From Leptodactylus fallax (taxonomy: Eukaryota > Chordata > Amphibia > Anura > Leptodactylidae), in the NCBI GenBank assembly GCA_947044405.1, contig CAMRHE010000457.1:186001-250000 (forward strand): a stretch of 64,000 nucleotides of DNA, read 5' to 3'. The notes beneath the pieces were generated by a model. The model did not search any database. It was not told where the DNA came from and worked only from the letters and a program-made list of their open reading frames with translations. Numbering within the stretch: the first letter of the stretch is position 1; every line of letters starts with the position of its first letter. The position numbers and the translations under genes were made by a program. This document shows, piece by piece, positions 10,422 to 21,705 of this stretch.

Positions 10422-11894
10422 CGAGGGTTTGTGGACAGCCAAAATAAACCTTTAACTCATGCCTCAGTCCTGAAAGAGTTGTGGGAATGGGGCATGGCAC
10501 ATCCTGGGAATGCTTCAATCATAAAAATTCCAGCACACCAGAAGGGTGATAACCCTCTGATCCGGGGTAACAACAAAGCAGATGAGTCTGCCAAATTGGC
10601 TGCAGTGTCTGGAGTCCTCCAGGAATCAGACACTGAAGCCATACCCGTACACCAGATTAAAATCAGAAACAAACAACTCAAAGATGGTCCAGTGTCATTT
10701 GAAGAGGAACAGTCAAAGGATCCTTTGCTGGCAGCACACCTTACCAGCCCACAAGATCCCTGGACAGTCCAACAGGGCATCTTGTGTTATGACACTGGAA
10801 CCAAACCACTCCCTCTACCGGTGGTCCCACAGCATCTGCAAGCAGAACTAACTAGACTCAATCATCAGTTGTTGGGTCATCTGAGTCGGGACAAACTTTT
10901 GACCCTACTCAAGGACAAATTATACTGGCCAGGTATGTCCAAGACGGTAGAGGAAGTTACACAACAATGCCTGGCGTGTGCTCAGGTAAACCCAAGGGCA
11001 TCCGCCCTGAAGCCAGTGTTGCAGCGGGTTCCTCCAGCGGAGGGACCATGGTCTACTTTACAAATTGATTACATAGGACCATTACCGGCAGGCAGCCGTA
11101 ACTGTCGCTATGCATTGGTGGTGGTGGATGTCTTCTCAAAATGGGTAGAAGCCATCCCTACAGTAAATGACTCCGCTACTACTACTGCTCGGGTTCTGTG
11201 GGAGCACATTCTATCACGGTGCGGAATCCCCCGAGTGATTGAATCAGATCGGGGAACTCATTTTACAGGCAAGGTTATGAAAGCACTTTGTGGACTTCTG
11301 GACATAAAGCAAAGATTTCATGTACCTTATCATCCACAGTCAGCAGGCATTGCGGAGCGGATGAACCGAACTATCAAAACTCGGCTCTCCAAAGCACTGT
11401 TGGAAAGGGGTTCCACTTGGGTAACTTCCCTTCCAGCAGTACTGATGGGTATCCGGGCCACAGAGGCAACAACAACCGGCATAACACCATTTGAACTTAT
11501 GACCGGGCGCAAGATGTCTATCTGTTGGCCAAGTGAACCCCAAATTTCTACACCCATGAAAGATGCTATTGCTAGAGATGTGTTTCTCCAACAGGTTCAG
11601 CAGAACCTGAAGGAATTGCTACCGCATGCAGCAATAAAGATGAATAAACCGTACCTACAGGGGGAAACTCCCATGCCCTCTGTAGGGGAAATGGTCATGG
11701 TCAAAGTATTCCGCAAGGCCGGGCCCTGGGATGCAAACTGGGAAGGACCCTACCAGGTCCTGGAAGTAATGGGTAGCACTATGCTGAAAGTACAAAGGCC
11801 AATCTCAACAAAAAAACGCTCACATAGACGAAAGGCAGGGTTTTGGATCCACATTGACCAAGCAAAGGCTACCCGTGCCTCCCCAACTCAATAA
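10422..11894 (+). pseudogene. pol: pol, RNase H end and integrase
   Basis: Begins with the last RNase H segment (IPAHQKG, NNKADESAK), which contains the C-terminal His/Asp residues. The integrase follows. Its zinc-binding HHCC module is HQLLGH with CLAC (about 10,862-10,980). The core shows the DDE triad as LQIDYIG, ESDRGTHF and AERMNRT, with 35 residues between second Asp and Glu. The C-terminal domain is rich in basic residues. The frame ends at TAA 11,892. No lesion is seen inside the integrase. A G9 run (11,921-11,929) follows the stop. Confidence 0.9.
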
Positions 11895-11967
11895 GGTCAT
11901 GAGTATAGAGTTGGGTGAAGGGGGGGGGTAGTAGGTCAAAGGTGTATCAAAACATTTCATATTATCA

Positions 11968-11983
11968 TGTTATTCTTTACCAG
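11968..11983 (+). promoter_or_regulatory. Candidate env splice acceptor
   Basis: A pyrimidine-rich TGTTATTCTTTACCAG ends 52 bp before the env ATG. It is a plausible 3' splice site for a subgenomic env mRNA using a donor in the leader or in gag. No transcript evidence. Confidence 0.4.
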
Positions 11984-12035
11984 ATCACAGAACGAAGGGT
12001 TACCTCCATACAAGGAACCATAAAAGGTAGGGATC

Positions 12036-14543
12036 ATGCCAGCAGAGTGTACCTTCCTTGTATTAATAGCGGTAAGCATGGCACTGGCGGATTCAGCCTT
12101 TGCAGGGAATAGTTCTGAACCCACATTTGGCTCAGATGAGAGATCACCCGAATTTCCAGGTCTTCTCTCAGTAGAATGTCTGGAAGGAAAAATCCTGGAA
12201 CCATACAGCAACTTTACATTTGTACCAGGGCAGTGGTACTTGTATGGTTTCCAGAGGGAGGGTTTTGCCAATGGTGTGGTTCAGCACTATACCCTGATGG
12301 AGAACGTATCCGCCATACAACATGACCTACATGCTCTATGCCTCAAGGAGTACAGACATTTCCAGGACTCAGAACCAACAGCTATCAAATCAGTAAGATG
12401 GGTGTCTAGAAATCCCCACTTACATCCTTATAGGCCAGTTATAGTAAACACAACAAAGGTGCTGTGCACCAAAGCAGGAGTCCTGAGTCCTGAAGATGTC
12501 ACTGGGGCAGAATACAGTGGATGGTACATTCTAAAAGCCACTTTTCTGAAACATACCATTCAAGATAGCTTAAGAGTTAGGACATACTTTGATAGACCCA
12601 TACCAGTAAAGGGCACCCTGAAGGCGTACTGTATGCTAAGGGATTCTCATATGGTAATAACTAGGGAATCCAAATATGCTCAAGGACATGTGTCCACGGA
12701 CTATTTAGGGACCAGCATATTGATTTTAAAGTTAAACTGCAGTAAATCTGGACAAGTATTATGGAACAATCAGAGCGGCCCAGTAAAACTTGAAGGCCTA
12801 TACAGAGCCACAGTTTTGAAGGTACGAGCTGATGCGAAGGATCAGAGGTATACTCAGCTGGAGGGATCTCCATCCATTCGATCTTTTATGATTACCATTA
12901 TGAGGGATGCTTGTGTACCAGATGTGACAGGACATTATTTCATCACCTATGCACACTGGGAACCAGACACTCAGATGGTAATGTCAGACTCTAACCCATG
13001 GAGATGGGATATAGTCTGTAACGGAGTGGATTCTCCAATAATTGATGTATGGATGGATGGGACCCCTATGACTGAGGAATACCGGAATAGATATGTATCT
13101 TCTGATTGGAAGGATCCCAGAGGCAGAGATATTAACTTTGCTATCAATATTGATGGTTCATTTAAATGGCCATTTTGTGAGGCAGTCGATGAGGGGTGTT
13201 GGACATTTACACAGTGGGTTTATCTTTCCACAACTAAACCCATCCGGAATCTGGTATTAGAGACTGGAGAAGGTGACCAATGGTATCCATTTAAAGGAAG
13301 AGGTAAAGTATGTGTGACTGTGGTAAGGGCCCCTTATGAAACTGAAGTTCTTCAGCCAGTAAAACCCCACAGGGATTCCTGTAATGCCCCAACCTATCAA
13401 ATGGCTGATCCCATAGCTCCACAGTTAGCATCTCCCTGGAAAATCATCACCAAAACCAAATTCGTCCTATATACCTGGAGGATTTCGGTTGATGATTTTA
13501 GAGTAGACCACTGGGACCATAGATGTGAGGAGTTTGTGAGGAATCAGATCGATATGATAAAAGGATGGGTAGAGATGGGACAAGAAGTAAGGAAGGATGC
13601 TACCAGATACAGGAAGTACAGGGGGAGAAGGGATTTGATTGCCATGGGTTTAGGAGGAGGTGCAATGGGAATAGGGGCACTGAACACTATGGACCTGGAA
13701 GTCCTGAGAAACAAACTCGGGAACCTGGCGAAACATACTGGGGAAGGCCTCAAGACCCAGGTTGATGTAAATCATGTTTTGGAGGATTTACAACACTCAC
13801 ATATAGATGCCACTAGCTCCCTATCTTCTGCTTTACGAGAGAAGTTTAGACTATTAGTCGTGGGTCTCCTGGAAGAACAGGATAGAGCTCAGCTTGCTCT
13901 GGCATGTACTCAGGTTCAGGGTGAACTTTCCAGCAACCTTAAACATATTGTGTCCTCACTGTATAATGGACACTACCCTTTTAACCTCCAGCAAAGGGTG
14001 AATCCTTTTATCACTCCTTTTGCTGCCAACCATACTAACTGGTGGGTCATTCAGTGGCATGGGTGCCATAATCTCACTTGCACTGCTTCATCCCTGGCAC
14101 CTGTCTCTGACAACGTGAGACGTGGGTATGGTGCTATCAACCTAGGTATAATGATGAATAACAGAACAGTGTTACATCCACAGCTCTCCTCAGATATCCT
14201 GACCTATGGGACCAGCCATCCTTATCTGTTTGATACAGATGGATGTTGGAGGAAAGAGGATGCTATCCTCTGCCAAGGGGATCATGATCGGGTGCTCAGA
14301 CACCAGTGTTGGGATAATGAGGGGTTCTGTGAGATGAAAAGCAGCTCAATGCCTCCATCTAGTTTGAAGTACTTGGGTCAAGGGTATTGGTGTTGGTACC
14401 AGTCCGTTAATGTATCATATACCATTTATACAACTAACTGCACCGAAAGAGGTGAACTCCTCCCAGGAGCATATTGTACCCTTTATCCCGTTCTAGGTGT
14501 CGATGTAGCAGAGCAGAAGGGGAGAACACCGATTACCCCATAG
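12036..14543 (+). pseudogene. env: env, surface unit and most of the transmembrane unit
   Basis: 835 codons from ATG (ATCATGCC). A hydrophobic signal peptide covers residues about 5-24. Many N-X-S/T sites and cysteines follow. A furin-type RGRR site (near 13,619-13,631) precedes a Gly/Ala/Met-rich fusion-peptide-like stretch and a heptad-rich coiled coil, so SU is about 530 residues. I find no gamma-type CX6CC and no CWLP motif, so SU and TM may not be linked covalently as in gammaretroviruses. The frame ends at TAG (14,541-14,543). Homologous coding sequence with the membrane anchor continues in the same phase right after, so this TAG is most simply a nonsense mutation that removes the anchor. 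Confidence 0.88.
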
Positions 14544-14972
14544 AAGAGGTTGGATATCCGTCCAGATACTCCTGTAAGGCTCCAGAGGATCCCTCTTGGT
14601 TTTGGCAGAAAACTGAGACACCTGCTACTAGACTTCACTAAGGAGGAAAGTGTCATAGAGAAGCTCAAAGACTCTGAAAAGCAGGCCACCATCTTATTGA
14701 AACATGACCAGTCAAAGATAACAGAGATGGTTCATGCCCTGGAGAAGGACTCAGCCGTATCTTGGTGGGAGAGTCTGTTCGGATATAGCCCCAAAGCAAC
14801 ATCATTCTTCAATCTGCTTGTACACCCAGTCATAGTCCTCCTCGTCCTAGTGGCCATTATGTATATAGGAATGATCTTCATCTATAGGAAGATAAAAGGC
14901 CTGGCCCGTCATCTTCAAAAGGGCCAGGCCGTACATCACGAACTTACCCGAAGGCAGGGACTAAGGACTTGA
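14544..14972 (+). pseudogene. env: env, membrane-anchor end after the stop
   Basis: Same phase as env, after its TAG. It encodes a helical, charged stretch, a single strongly hydrophobic span (about 14,817-14,880) and a short basic cytoplasmic tail ending at TGA 14,970. Hydrophobic span plus YRKIKG-type basic border fit a class I fusion protein anchor. There is no Met near its beginning, which supports the reading that it was once one protein with the upstream part. Confidence 0.8.
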
Positions 14973-16144
14973 TACCAATACAGTCCCAGCCTTAACTTGT
15001 AAATAATGTTTTCAATGTAATTTTCATATTCTTGTATTATTTTGCATTTTTGTGTGTGCACATAGACACTTCAGGTGTAAGTGCCTGTTATGGTCTGTAC
15101 AACAACATACGCCTCCCACACTGAACACTGAGTGTGTTTGTGTATAGACAGACTTGCATTGACATCTTTTTGTGTAATTCCCTTCTACACCTGGGTCTGA
15201 AGATTCATGTGTTTATGGATGAGTAGGAAACACGTGCTCGTGTGGCAGGAGTCTCTATGTGCACCAATACCAGCACATCCTTGTATTATATGTTCTTGAT
15301 CTATAGGGGGGTGGGAATTTGTGTGTTTGGTGGATGAGTGGGATATATATATATATGTTCTTGATCTATAGGGGGGTGGGAATTTGTGTGTTTGGTGGAT
15401 GAGTGGGATATATATATACAGTATAAGTTACATTAATTTCTGTTAGGTAAAGGGGTGTAAGGATCCTTAGGGACAGATAAGGTACCCCTACACTGTAAGG
15501 TAATTGCCACCTCGGCCATATAAAATGGTATGGTTCATAATGGATGGATTGAATGTCAGGTACAGGGGACATGGGAAGCAGTGCCTCTCCCCACAATTCG
15601 ATTTTAGGTCCTGAGACATCATTTCAGATGCAGGTTCACAGACCTGCCTTGATAAAAGTCCAGGTTTTTCTGTTCATGGAGGCCGGTGACAACTTCACTG
15701 GTGACCTGTGCTTAAGTACAGGTAGCGGTCCTATAGGACAGTTGGTGTCATGTGGCAAGGTGGTCTAACCCTGCGTGAGCTTCAGTCCGGACCAAAGGTG
15801 GTGCTGCATGTACCGTGACAATGGACTGTGGTTTAAAGGTCTTACATGACTAACTGTGGGATGGATACAAATGTTCCCGTCCAGGTCAGTGTGACATATT
15901 GGGGTGGACCGTAGAAAGTATCACTGACACCGCAAATCAGGACGCGCAAAAGACGTTTTCTGTGAGCAGAGGATATTGGGCGACAGTCATAGGTGGGAAA
16001 GTGTCCCTGGAAATGATCGATGTCTTGGTACCTAAATCCAAATTATACTTCACTCCATCCTGAACCATTACCAGAAATGAATAGGGCTGAGGGGGCAATA
16101 ACGACCAAATAAACACTTCCTCAAATTACATTGTCGTGTTCCCG
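14973..16144 (+). other. ERV 3' region with possible degraded accessory gene
   Basis: About 1.2 kb between env and the polypurine tract. It holds a 65-bp direct duplication (15,291-15,355 and 15,356-15,420). From 15,553 a frame of 71 codons looks protein-like, and another phase is open and protein-like from about 15,860 to TGA 16,061-16,063. Together they could be a broken accessory gene; snakehead and other epsilon-type viruses have extra 3' genes. No family was recognised. Confidence 0.4.
15291..15420 (+). repeat. 65-bp tandem duplication in ERV 3' region
   Basis: Two consecutive copies of a 65-bp segment starting TGTTCTTGATC and ending in a TA-rich run, nearly identical. They differ mainly in the TA tail. 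Confidence 0.85.
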
Positions 16145-16145
16145 A

Positions 16146-16158
16146 CAACAGGGGGGAT
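16146..16158 (+). other. Polypurine tract of ERV
   Basis: ACAACAGGGGGGAT ends directly at the TG of the 3' LTR. The G6 run next to the LTR is where plus-strand DNA synthesis would start. Confidence 0.75.
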
Positions 16159-16184
16159 TGTAAAGGGAAGTGCTTACCACAAAC

Positions 16185-16225
<41 letters not shown>

Positions 16226-16706
16226 CATTCCATTCAGAACTCCTGAGAGAGCTATTGTCTGCAGGCTACAAAACCTGTTTTCTAACAGACATCCCACATG
16301 GGCCAGGAAGGCTTTTGTTTAACATAATGAGATGGAATATGCTAATGAGACCACCATAGTGATGTTAATCAGACCCAGAGATAAGCCACTGAACAAGGAG
16401 TCAGATGGGGGAGGTAGGTCATTACCCCTAGGCCACGGATCAATTTTAAGTGTTAGAGCGCCATCCCAAGACTCATAAGAAGTATTGCATCTAAACTTAT
16501 ATTACAATACCAGGAGCCTGATTGGAGTGACAACATCTAGGTGGGCGGAGTTGTGGGCCATATATATAATGGGCCAAAAGCCCTCTCTCTTGCTCTTCAT
16601 CCTCTCTTCACCAGCCCCCATGGATTGACCAGCTTCACCTAGACAAGCTCCATATACCACCAGAGCATGCATAATAAGGCTTAAGTATAACTTTCTCACT
16701 CTATTC

Positions 16707-16749
<43 letters not shown>

Positions 16750-17168
16750 ATCAGTCACCCTCTATTAATCTGTATTACTACTGCTGTGTTCCTTACAGAA
16801 AGGGTCAGTTAGTAAATTGTCCAGGGGTTGTATGTGTGTGGTTGTATGTGTGTGTGTATGTAGCGATATCTGTAGGTTTTTAATTGGGTTCTGTACTTAT
16901 TGTATTGCACTGTGTTAATACTGTTTTGTATTATTCTATCACCTAGTTCCATCATATTAATAATAAACGTATTTTATGATTAATATTGTGGGGTAAATTA
17001 TCGTACATGCAAACCAGTCAAGGAAACAGATAAGTAGATATACCTAAGGAGAAAGGAGGGAAATTGGTGAATATTAATTAGTAGTAACACCCAGATCTCT
17101 CATACCTAATGGTGAAACAAGTCAAAAGTGATGAACAGTAATTATTAAGATTCATCATCCCCTTAACA
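16159..17168 (+). repeat. ERV 3' LTR
   Basis: 1,010 bp, TGTAAAGG to CTTAACA, with the same TATA-like box and AATAAA as the 5' LTR. The length difference is due to shorter microsatellites and a small deletion after GTAGGTTTT. Confidence 0.95.
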
Positions 17169-17841
17169 GTAGCTTCCTGTTCTTTTATCCTTCAACTTCA
17201 ATAATGAATTGCTCTTCACTAAAAGCTGTCTCACACTACATCCCCCTCTCACTCCCTTCCCCTCTCTCTCTCACTCCCTCACACCCCCTCCCTGTTTCCC
17301 TAGCTAGCCCGCCCACTACTAGCTCTTCCTAACTAACTCAGCCCACCCCACCATACTTGCCTGTCTTCCTGTCTGGATCTTCTGGGCACAGGAGATCACT
17401 TCCTTATGTGCGGCCAGCTCCTTCTTCTATTGGCGCCCGCGCAATAGAGCCAGAGTGCCAGAATGCCGGCACTCCAGCTCTACTGCACAGGCATGGAAGG
17501 CCGGCAGACGTCAAGAAGAAAGTGATGTTCCGTGCCCAGAAGATCCGAGCAGGAAGACAGGTAAGTATGATGGGGTGTGTGTAGGGGAAGGGGGGTAGTA
17601 TAGGTGACGTTTTGTTTCCGCAAACGGGGAAACTGAACTTCACCAGAAAATCTGAAAATGTGCCTTGGGCGTTCACGCAATCTGGGTAAATATACATTTT
17701 TTGTAAAGTAAGTTGGAAGTTAGACAGAGGGAGGGTGTTTAGCTTAGTATAAAAGTATAATATTATCCCGGACATCCCCTTTAATGTAGTCTTTGACGGG
17801 TCATCAATGGGTTAACAGGCGAAAAATTGAACAACATGGGA

Positions 17842-17923
17842 GGTAGCGTGGCCGAGCGGTCTAAGGCGCTGGATTTAGGCTCCAGTCTCTCTGGAGGCGT
17901 GGGTTCGAATCCCACCGCTGCCA
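17842..17923 (+). tRNA. tRNA-Leu (TAG), unit A
   Basis: 82-nt type II cloverleaf with long variable arm, anticodon loop TTTAGGC (anticodon TAG), GGTTCGAATCC B-box and matching acceptor stem GGTAGCG/CGCTGCC. TTTT lies four bases downstream (Pol III stop). Identical in units A-D. Confidence 0.95.
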
Positions 17924-18232
17924 AACTTTTGCATCTTCCTTCCTCTGTTTCACTGGTGACTTCATTACATGTCCTGAAAGAAGATCTTGAACTGGTTAAT
18001 TTTTTCAATGGTTTGTCACTAAGAAAAACCAAAAAGCTTTATCAAACTCTTTGACCACTAACATTTCACCACAAGTTTCAAAAGTGGCAAAAAACAAGTC
18101 TACATGGCAATATTACACTAGTGTTATTGCAATATGTGTATGGTCAGATATAGTCAGTATCAGTGAGAACACATTATACCCAGAAACAGGCATAACAGGT
18201 TAAAGGGGCCAGAAACAAAGGTAAAAAGTTAT

Positions 18233-18304
18233 AGGTCCCATCGAGATTTGAACTCGGATCGCTGGATTCAGAGTCCAGAGTGCTAACCATTACACCATGG
18301 AACC
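18233..18304 (-). tRNA. tRNA-Gln (CTG), unit A
   Basis: 72-nt cloverleaf on the minus strand, anticodon loop CTCTGAA (anticodon CTG). The outer T-stem pair is broken by one base relative to units B-D (genomic CATCGAG for CACCGAG). The downstream T5 terminator is intact here but not in B-D. Confidence 0.9.
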
Positions 18305-18796
18305 AATCTACATGCCTTCATTTTTAGATATCTCTAGTAAGGAGTAGGGAGTGCAATGGATATAGCCACATGCAAATATTACCTTGCATTTACTTGCAAA
18401 TTCCTAAAATGTAAGCAACAAAAATCTATTTTCACTATTAGGGATTTGTATTCAGAAGACAGAATCAGAGACCAGCAGGTGGCGGTATTACTCTATGATT
18501 CCAACCCATGATCATAGAAAGACGTGCAGGAGGAGACTGGGGTCAGTATTTTACATTTGGAAGAGGTCTGTGGTCGGAACGTAGGGGATGTTGCTGGTAC
18601 TCCTCATGCAGGTTCTTCTGGGCTGCATGCTCTTTTTTAAAGGGGGCAAGATGTAGTTTTTGTTGGTATTATTTTCTGGTCTGTACAACTTTCTGATCAC
18701 ATTTTATTGCCCCAAGCCCCCACACAGTCTAAAGACCCCTTTCCTGGCTGTCACATGATATAATGCCACTTGTCCTGTACCTAAAGAAAAACTGAC

Positions 18797-18870
18797 TGGC
18801 CCGTACAGGGATCGAACCCGCGACCTTGGCGTTATTAGCACCTCGCTCTAACCAACTGAGCTAACCGGCC
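18797..18870 (-). tRNA. tRNA-Ile (AAT), unit A, slightly degraded
   Basis: 74-nt cloverleaf on the minus strand, anticodon loop CTAATAA (anticodon AAT). Compared with B and C it has an A:A mismatch at the top of the anticodon stem and a G:T pair in the T stem. TTTTT follows in the flank. It may still be functional. Confidence 0.85.
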
Positions 18871-19103
18871 ATATATTGAGTTCTAATTCACCAGCCATTT
18901 CCTCAAGATCAATTCAGCCTGGAGAACTAGAAGAATAACCACAGGAACTACAATCTCTGGCAGCTCCATATGACAGAACTATATTGAAAATGTTTTTATT
19001 ACAGTTTACCATTTTTACTGAATAAAACGCCATTTTTAATAAACAATATATTATATATTGTCCCAGAAAGAGACTCGAACCTGTTCCTACATGAAGAAAA
19101 AGA

Positions 19104-19175
19104 TGACCCCGACGTGATTTGAACACGCAACCTTCTGATCTGGAGTCAGACGCGCTACCGTTGCGCCACGAGGTC
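19104..19175 (-). tRNA. tRNA-Trp (CCA), unit A
   Basis: Complete 72-nt cloverleaf on the minus strand, anticodon CCA, canonical D arm and GTTCAAATC B-box, TTTTT terminator in the flank. Confidence 0.94.
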
Positions 19176-20067
19176 AGCTGATAAGCTGCCTTTTTCTTTT
19201 TTAAAATGCTAATATTCAAAAATTGATTCCTGACTATTGAAGAAAATTAAACATTTCTAATTTCTGTAGTAAAAACCATTCCACCATGGAACCCATGTGG
19301 TAAGTTGGAAGTTCTCTAGAGATCTGTAGTAGAGAGAGAGGTTATGGTTATATCACAGCCAGGTGTGGACAATTTTTCAGGTAAATTTTTCTCACCCATA
19401 GGGATTCTCCTACTGGTTACAGTAGCACTTGGTTGCTGGCCTCAGGTTTAGCTCTTTAAGACATCCTCAGGCCAGAAGTAGGCTTCAAGAACAGGGAATC
19501 TTATTTCAGAACCTTAGGGTGATGGCCTCAACATCAGCTACCCTTCAGGTCTACATCCAGATCTATATCCAACAGGGCCCCTTCTTATATGGAGGACACT
19601 AGCTGGAACATGGTAGAGGATGTGGAGTGACCCAGGGGCTGGTTCTAATCTTGTGACTCAAATTACACACCCTGGACAGCCCCTTTAAACAAAACACATC
19701 TCTAATCCACATTACTGGGCTGTCTGTGTAATACAGGTAAGGATTAGACCTCCAGATCAAAAGATTAATGTTAGCAAGAGATGCGGAGTCTGAGCAGAGG
19801 ACCTCTATATTAACTGAGAATTCCCTAACAGAGTCTGTGGAAATGGCTTTTCTAAACTAGACAAGAATGTTACTATCACAGAAATAATTGTAGACTTTAT
19901 ATTTCATATTATATTGTGTATTATAGTGTGTATTATATGAGTTTCATCTGTTATGTTACATAGTAAAACTATATTGTGAACATAACAAAGACAGATGAAA
20001 TGACAGGAAACTGAAGAGCTAAATATTTGAAATAAAAATGAATTCAAATTAAAAAAGAAGACATAGA

Positions 20068-20138
20068 TGCATTGGCCGGGAATCGAACCCAGTGCTCCCG
20101 CGTGGCAGGCGAGAATTCTACCACTGAACCACCAATGC
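20068..20138 (-). tRNA. tRNA-Gly (GCC), unit A, altered T-stem side
   Basis: 71-nt cloverleaf on the minus strand, anticodon GCC. The variable loop/T-stem entry reads GCACTGGG instead of GGCCCGGG, so one T-stem pair becomes a G:T wobble. The anticodon stem is intact, unlike in units B and C. A T6 run follows. Confidence 0.8.
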
Positions 20139-20641
20139 TTTTCTGAGTGCATTTTGGCGCTACTACCCCTCCGTTACCTCGGTTAATCCCTGGTTCTTGA
20201 CCCCTATACATTTTATTTTACCCCATATCATATCAATATGTTACTTTTGAATTTGTCACTGGATCTTGTACTTTTCATGCATCACTCCGCACTGTTGTAT
20301 TTTTTTATGTGACTGTCTTTATATTTAGTGGGAGAGTGAAGAAATCAGGCGATACCTTTTAGAGGCTAACTGAGTATATTTGATAGTAAGCTTTCAAGAG
20401 TGCTAGCTCCCTTTATCAGACATGGTATAATACAAGAAACTTAAAATTCACATTATTTAAAAACACACAAGACATGGATCTTCAAAGAATCTTGGAATAA
20501 CAAAATGCAATATAGATAGAGACGTTATTTACAACAGGTCAGGAAATAAACGGTCTGGAAACTTGTGGTGCGTGACGGAGGGATCAGTAATTCTTGCTGT
20601 TATCTGTTTGCTATCAGGAGGTGATTTGTGTCCCTCACAGG

Positions 20642-21355
20642 TCATACATAGTGTGACATGAAACTGGCATGAATATTAAGTGCAAATTGCAGAGTTTGAA
20701 ATTCTTGCATTAACTTATATTCCCATTCCTTTCTCTCCCTCTGCGTCTTAAAATGTCCCATTAAAACCACAACCCGCAAATCTTCAATAGAGCGGTCTTC
20801 TCCGGAGAAATGTGCGGCCACTGGGAGATCTGTTCTGCTGTTATTAATATTGGATCTGTGTGCGTTCATGCGCTGACTAAGTCTCAGCCCCATTTCCCCC
20901 ACATAGAGGCCTGTGGTGGGACATTGCACACACATTATGAGATACACCACATTGGAAGACCTGCAGGAGAATGTCCCCCTAATTCTGTGCACCTGTTGTG
21001 ACTGTGGGATGGGTACACTGTCAGCGGTGTGGATGTGCCTGCAGGTCATGCACCTTTTATGTAGGCAAGGTGAGGTGCCATTTTCATTTGGGGCCTTCAG
21101 GGCACTCCGGACAATAATACACCTCAGGATTGGTGGTTGTCGAAAGGAAGGGAGAGGGGGGACTGGAAATATGTCCTGAAGTCTGTTGTCCCTATGTAGC
21201 ACAGGTTGGAGATCCTTGGCAATCCTTCGTAGGATCTCCAGCTGTGGGTTGTAGGTGACAACTAGGGGCACTCGGGCTCCTTTCTGGGTCTCTCTATATG
21301 TGAGCAGACTGTCTCTGTTAATGGCTGCCACTTTGTTTAATTGGTTGTCCGTCAC
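20642..21355 (-). CDS. Penelope-like element C-terminus, GIY-YIG endonuclease (unit A)
   Basis: A 237-codon open frame. Residues about 60-130 form a linker with a Cys/His cluster (CLHKRCMTCRHIH) typical of Penelope-like elements. Residues about 137-215 are a GIY-YIG nuclease: VYLIMC, then LYVG, the Arg-bearing segment and a W-E-L tail. No reverse transcriptase is present upstream within the unit, so this is a 5'-truncated element and probably not expressed as such. In this copy the catalytic segment reads GEMGLRLSQRMNAHR, whereas B and C read GETGQRLSQRMNSHR, so it may be weakened. Full-length proteins of this class are roughly three times longer. Neptune-type elements of frogs and fish are the likely relatives (inference). 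Confidence 0.8.
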   Translation of the reverse strand: MTDNQLNKVAAINRDSLLTYRETQKGARVPLVVTYNPQLEILRRIAKDLQPVLHRDNRLQDIFPVPPLPSFRQPPILRCIIVRSALKAPNENGTSPCLHKRCMTCRHIHTADSVPIPQSQQVHRIRGTFSCRSSNVVYLIMCVQCPTTGLYVGEMGLRLSQRMNAHRSNINNSRTDLPVAAHFSGEDRSIEDLRVVVLMGHFKTQRERKEWEYKLMQEFQTLQFALNIHASFMSHYV

Positions 21356-21450
21356 TTTTGATGTTTTTCAATAAATACCTTTGAAACTAAAAGGTTATAG
21401 GTTCATAGAGCAAACACAAAGTGGCCGCTGTTAATATAAATGATGTATGG

Positions 21451-21705
21451 GGGGCACTAATGGCGAATTATACTGTGCATGAGGGGGATACTAAGAGGCC
21501 CCCTACTGTAGAATGCTCCTTAATGCCCCCATCCACAGTATAATGCTCCTTAGTGCCCCTTAACAGTAAAATGCCACATTAGTGTACCCCGAATAGTATA
21601 ATTCCACGTTAGTGCTCACTGCATAGTATAATGCCACGTTAGTCACCACCCGCACAGTATAATGCTATGTTAGTCACCCCACGCACAGTATAATGACATG
21701 ATAGT
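21451..21705. repeat. Degenerate ~33-bp tandem repeat (unit A)
   Basis: About seven imperfect copies of a CACAGTATAATGCCACGTTAGTC-type motif. The same block is at 27,418-27,672 (B), 33,398-33,652 (C) and 41,198-41,430 (D), and a related motif at about 1,640-1,740 and 39,700-39,790. No coding potential. Confidence 0.6.

Larger units (their letters stand above)
4826..17168 (+). mobile_element. Endogenous retrovirus, epsilon/SnRV-like provirus
   Basis: A 12.3-kb provirus on the plus strand. LTRs begin TG and end CA and are flanked by the 5-bp duplication GTAGC (4,821-4,825 and 17,169-17,173). The order is LTR, primer site, gag, pro-pol, env, 3' region, polypurine tract, LTR. Visible lesions are a frame change in gag (about 6,875-6,903), a frame change in pol (about 9,715-9,790), a stop in RNase H (10,419-10,421) and a stop in env (14,541-14,543). 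The two LTRs differ by roughly ten substitutions plus short indels by eye, so the insertion is fairly young. The tRNA-Arg-type primer site, coiled-coil Gag N-terminus, gag/pol stop in one frame and long Env recall snakehead retrovirus and epsilon-type viruses. That placement is inference. Confidence 0.93.

Noticed and set aside
17827..18054. 75-codon plus frame repeated in units A-D
   Set aside because: It is the tRNA-Leu gene and its flank read as protein. Conservation is due to the tRNA and unit duplication.
19904..20152. 82-codon minus frame repeated near tRNA-Gly
   Set aside because: It is the tRNA-Gly gene read through. The peptide changes with tRNA decay in B and C.
21451..21705. CRISPR-like regular repeats
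   Set aside because: Repeats are degenerate, without unique spacers, in a vertebrate genome. They are a simple diverged tandem repeat.
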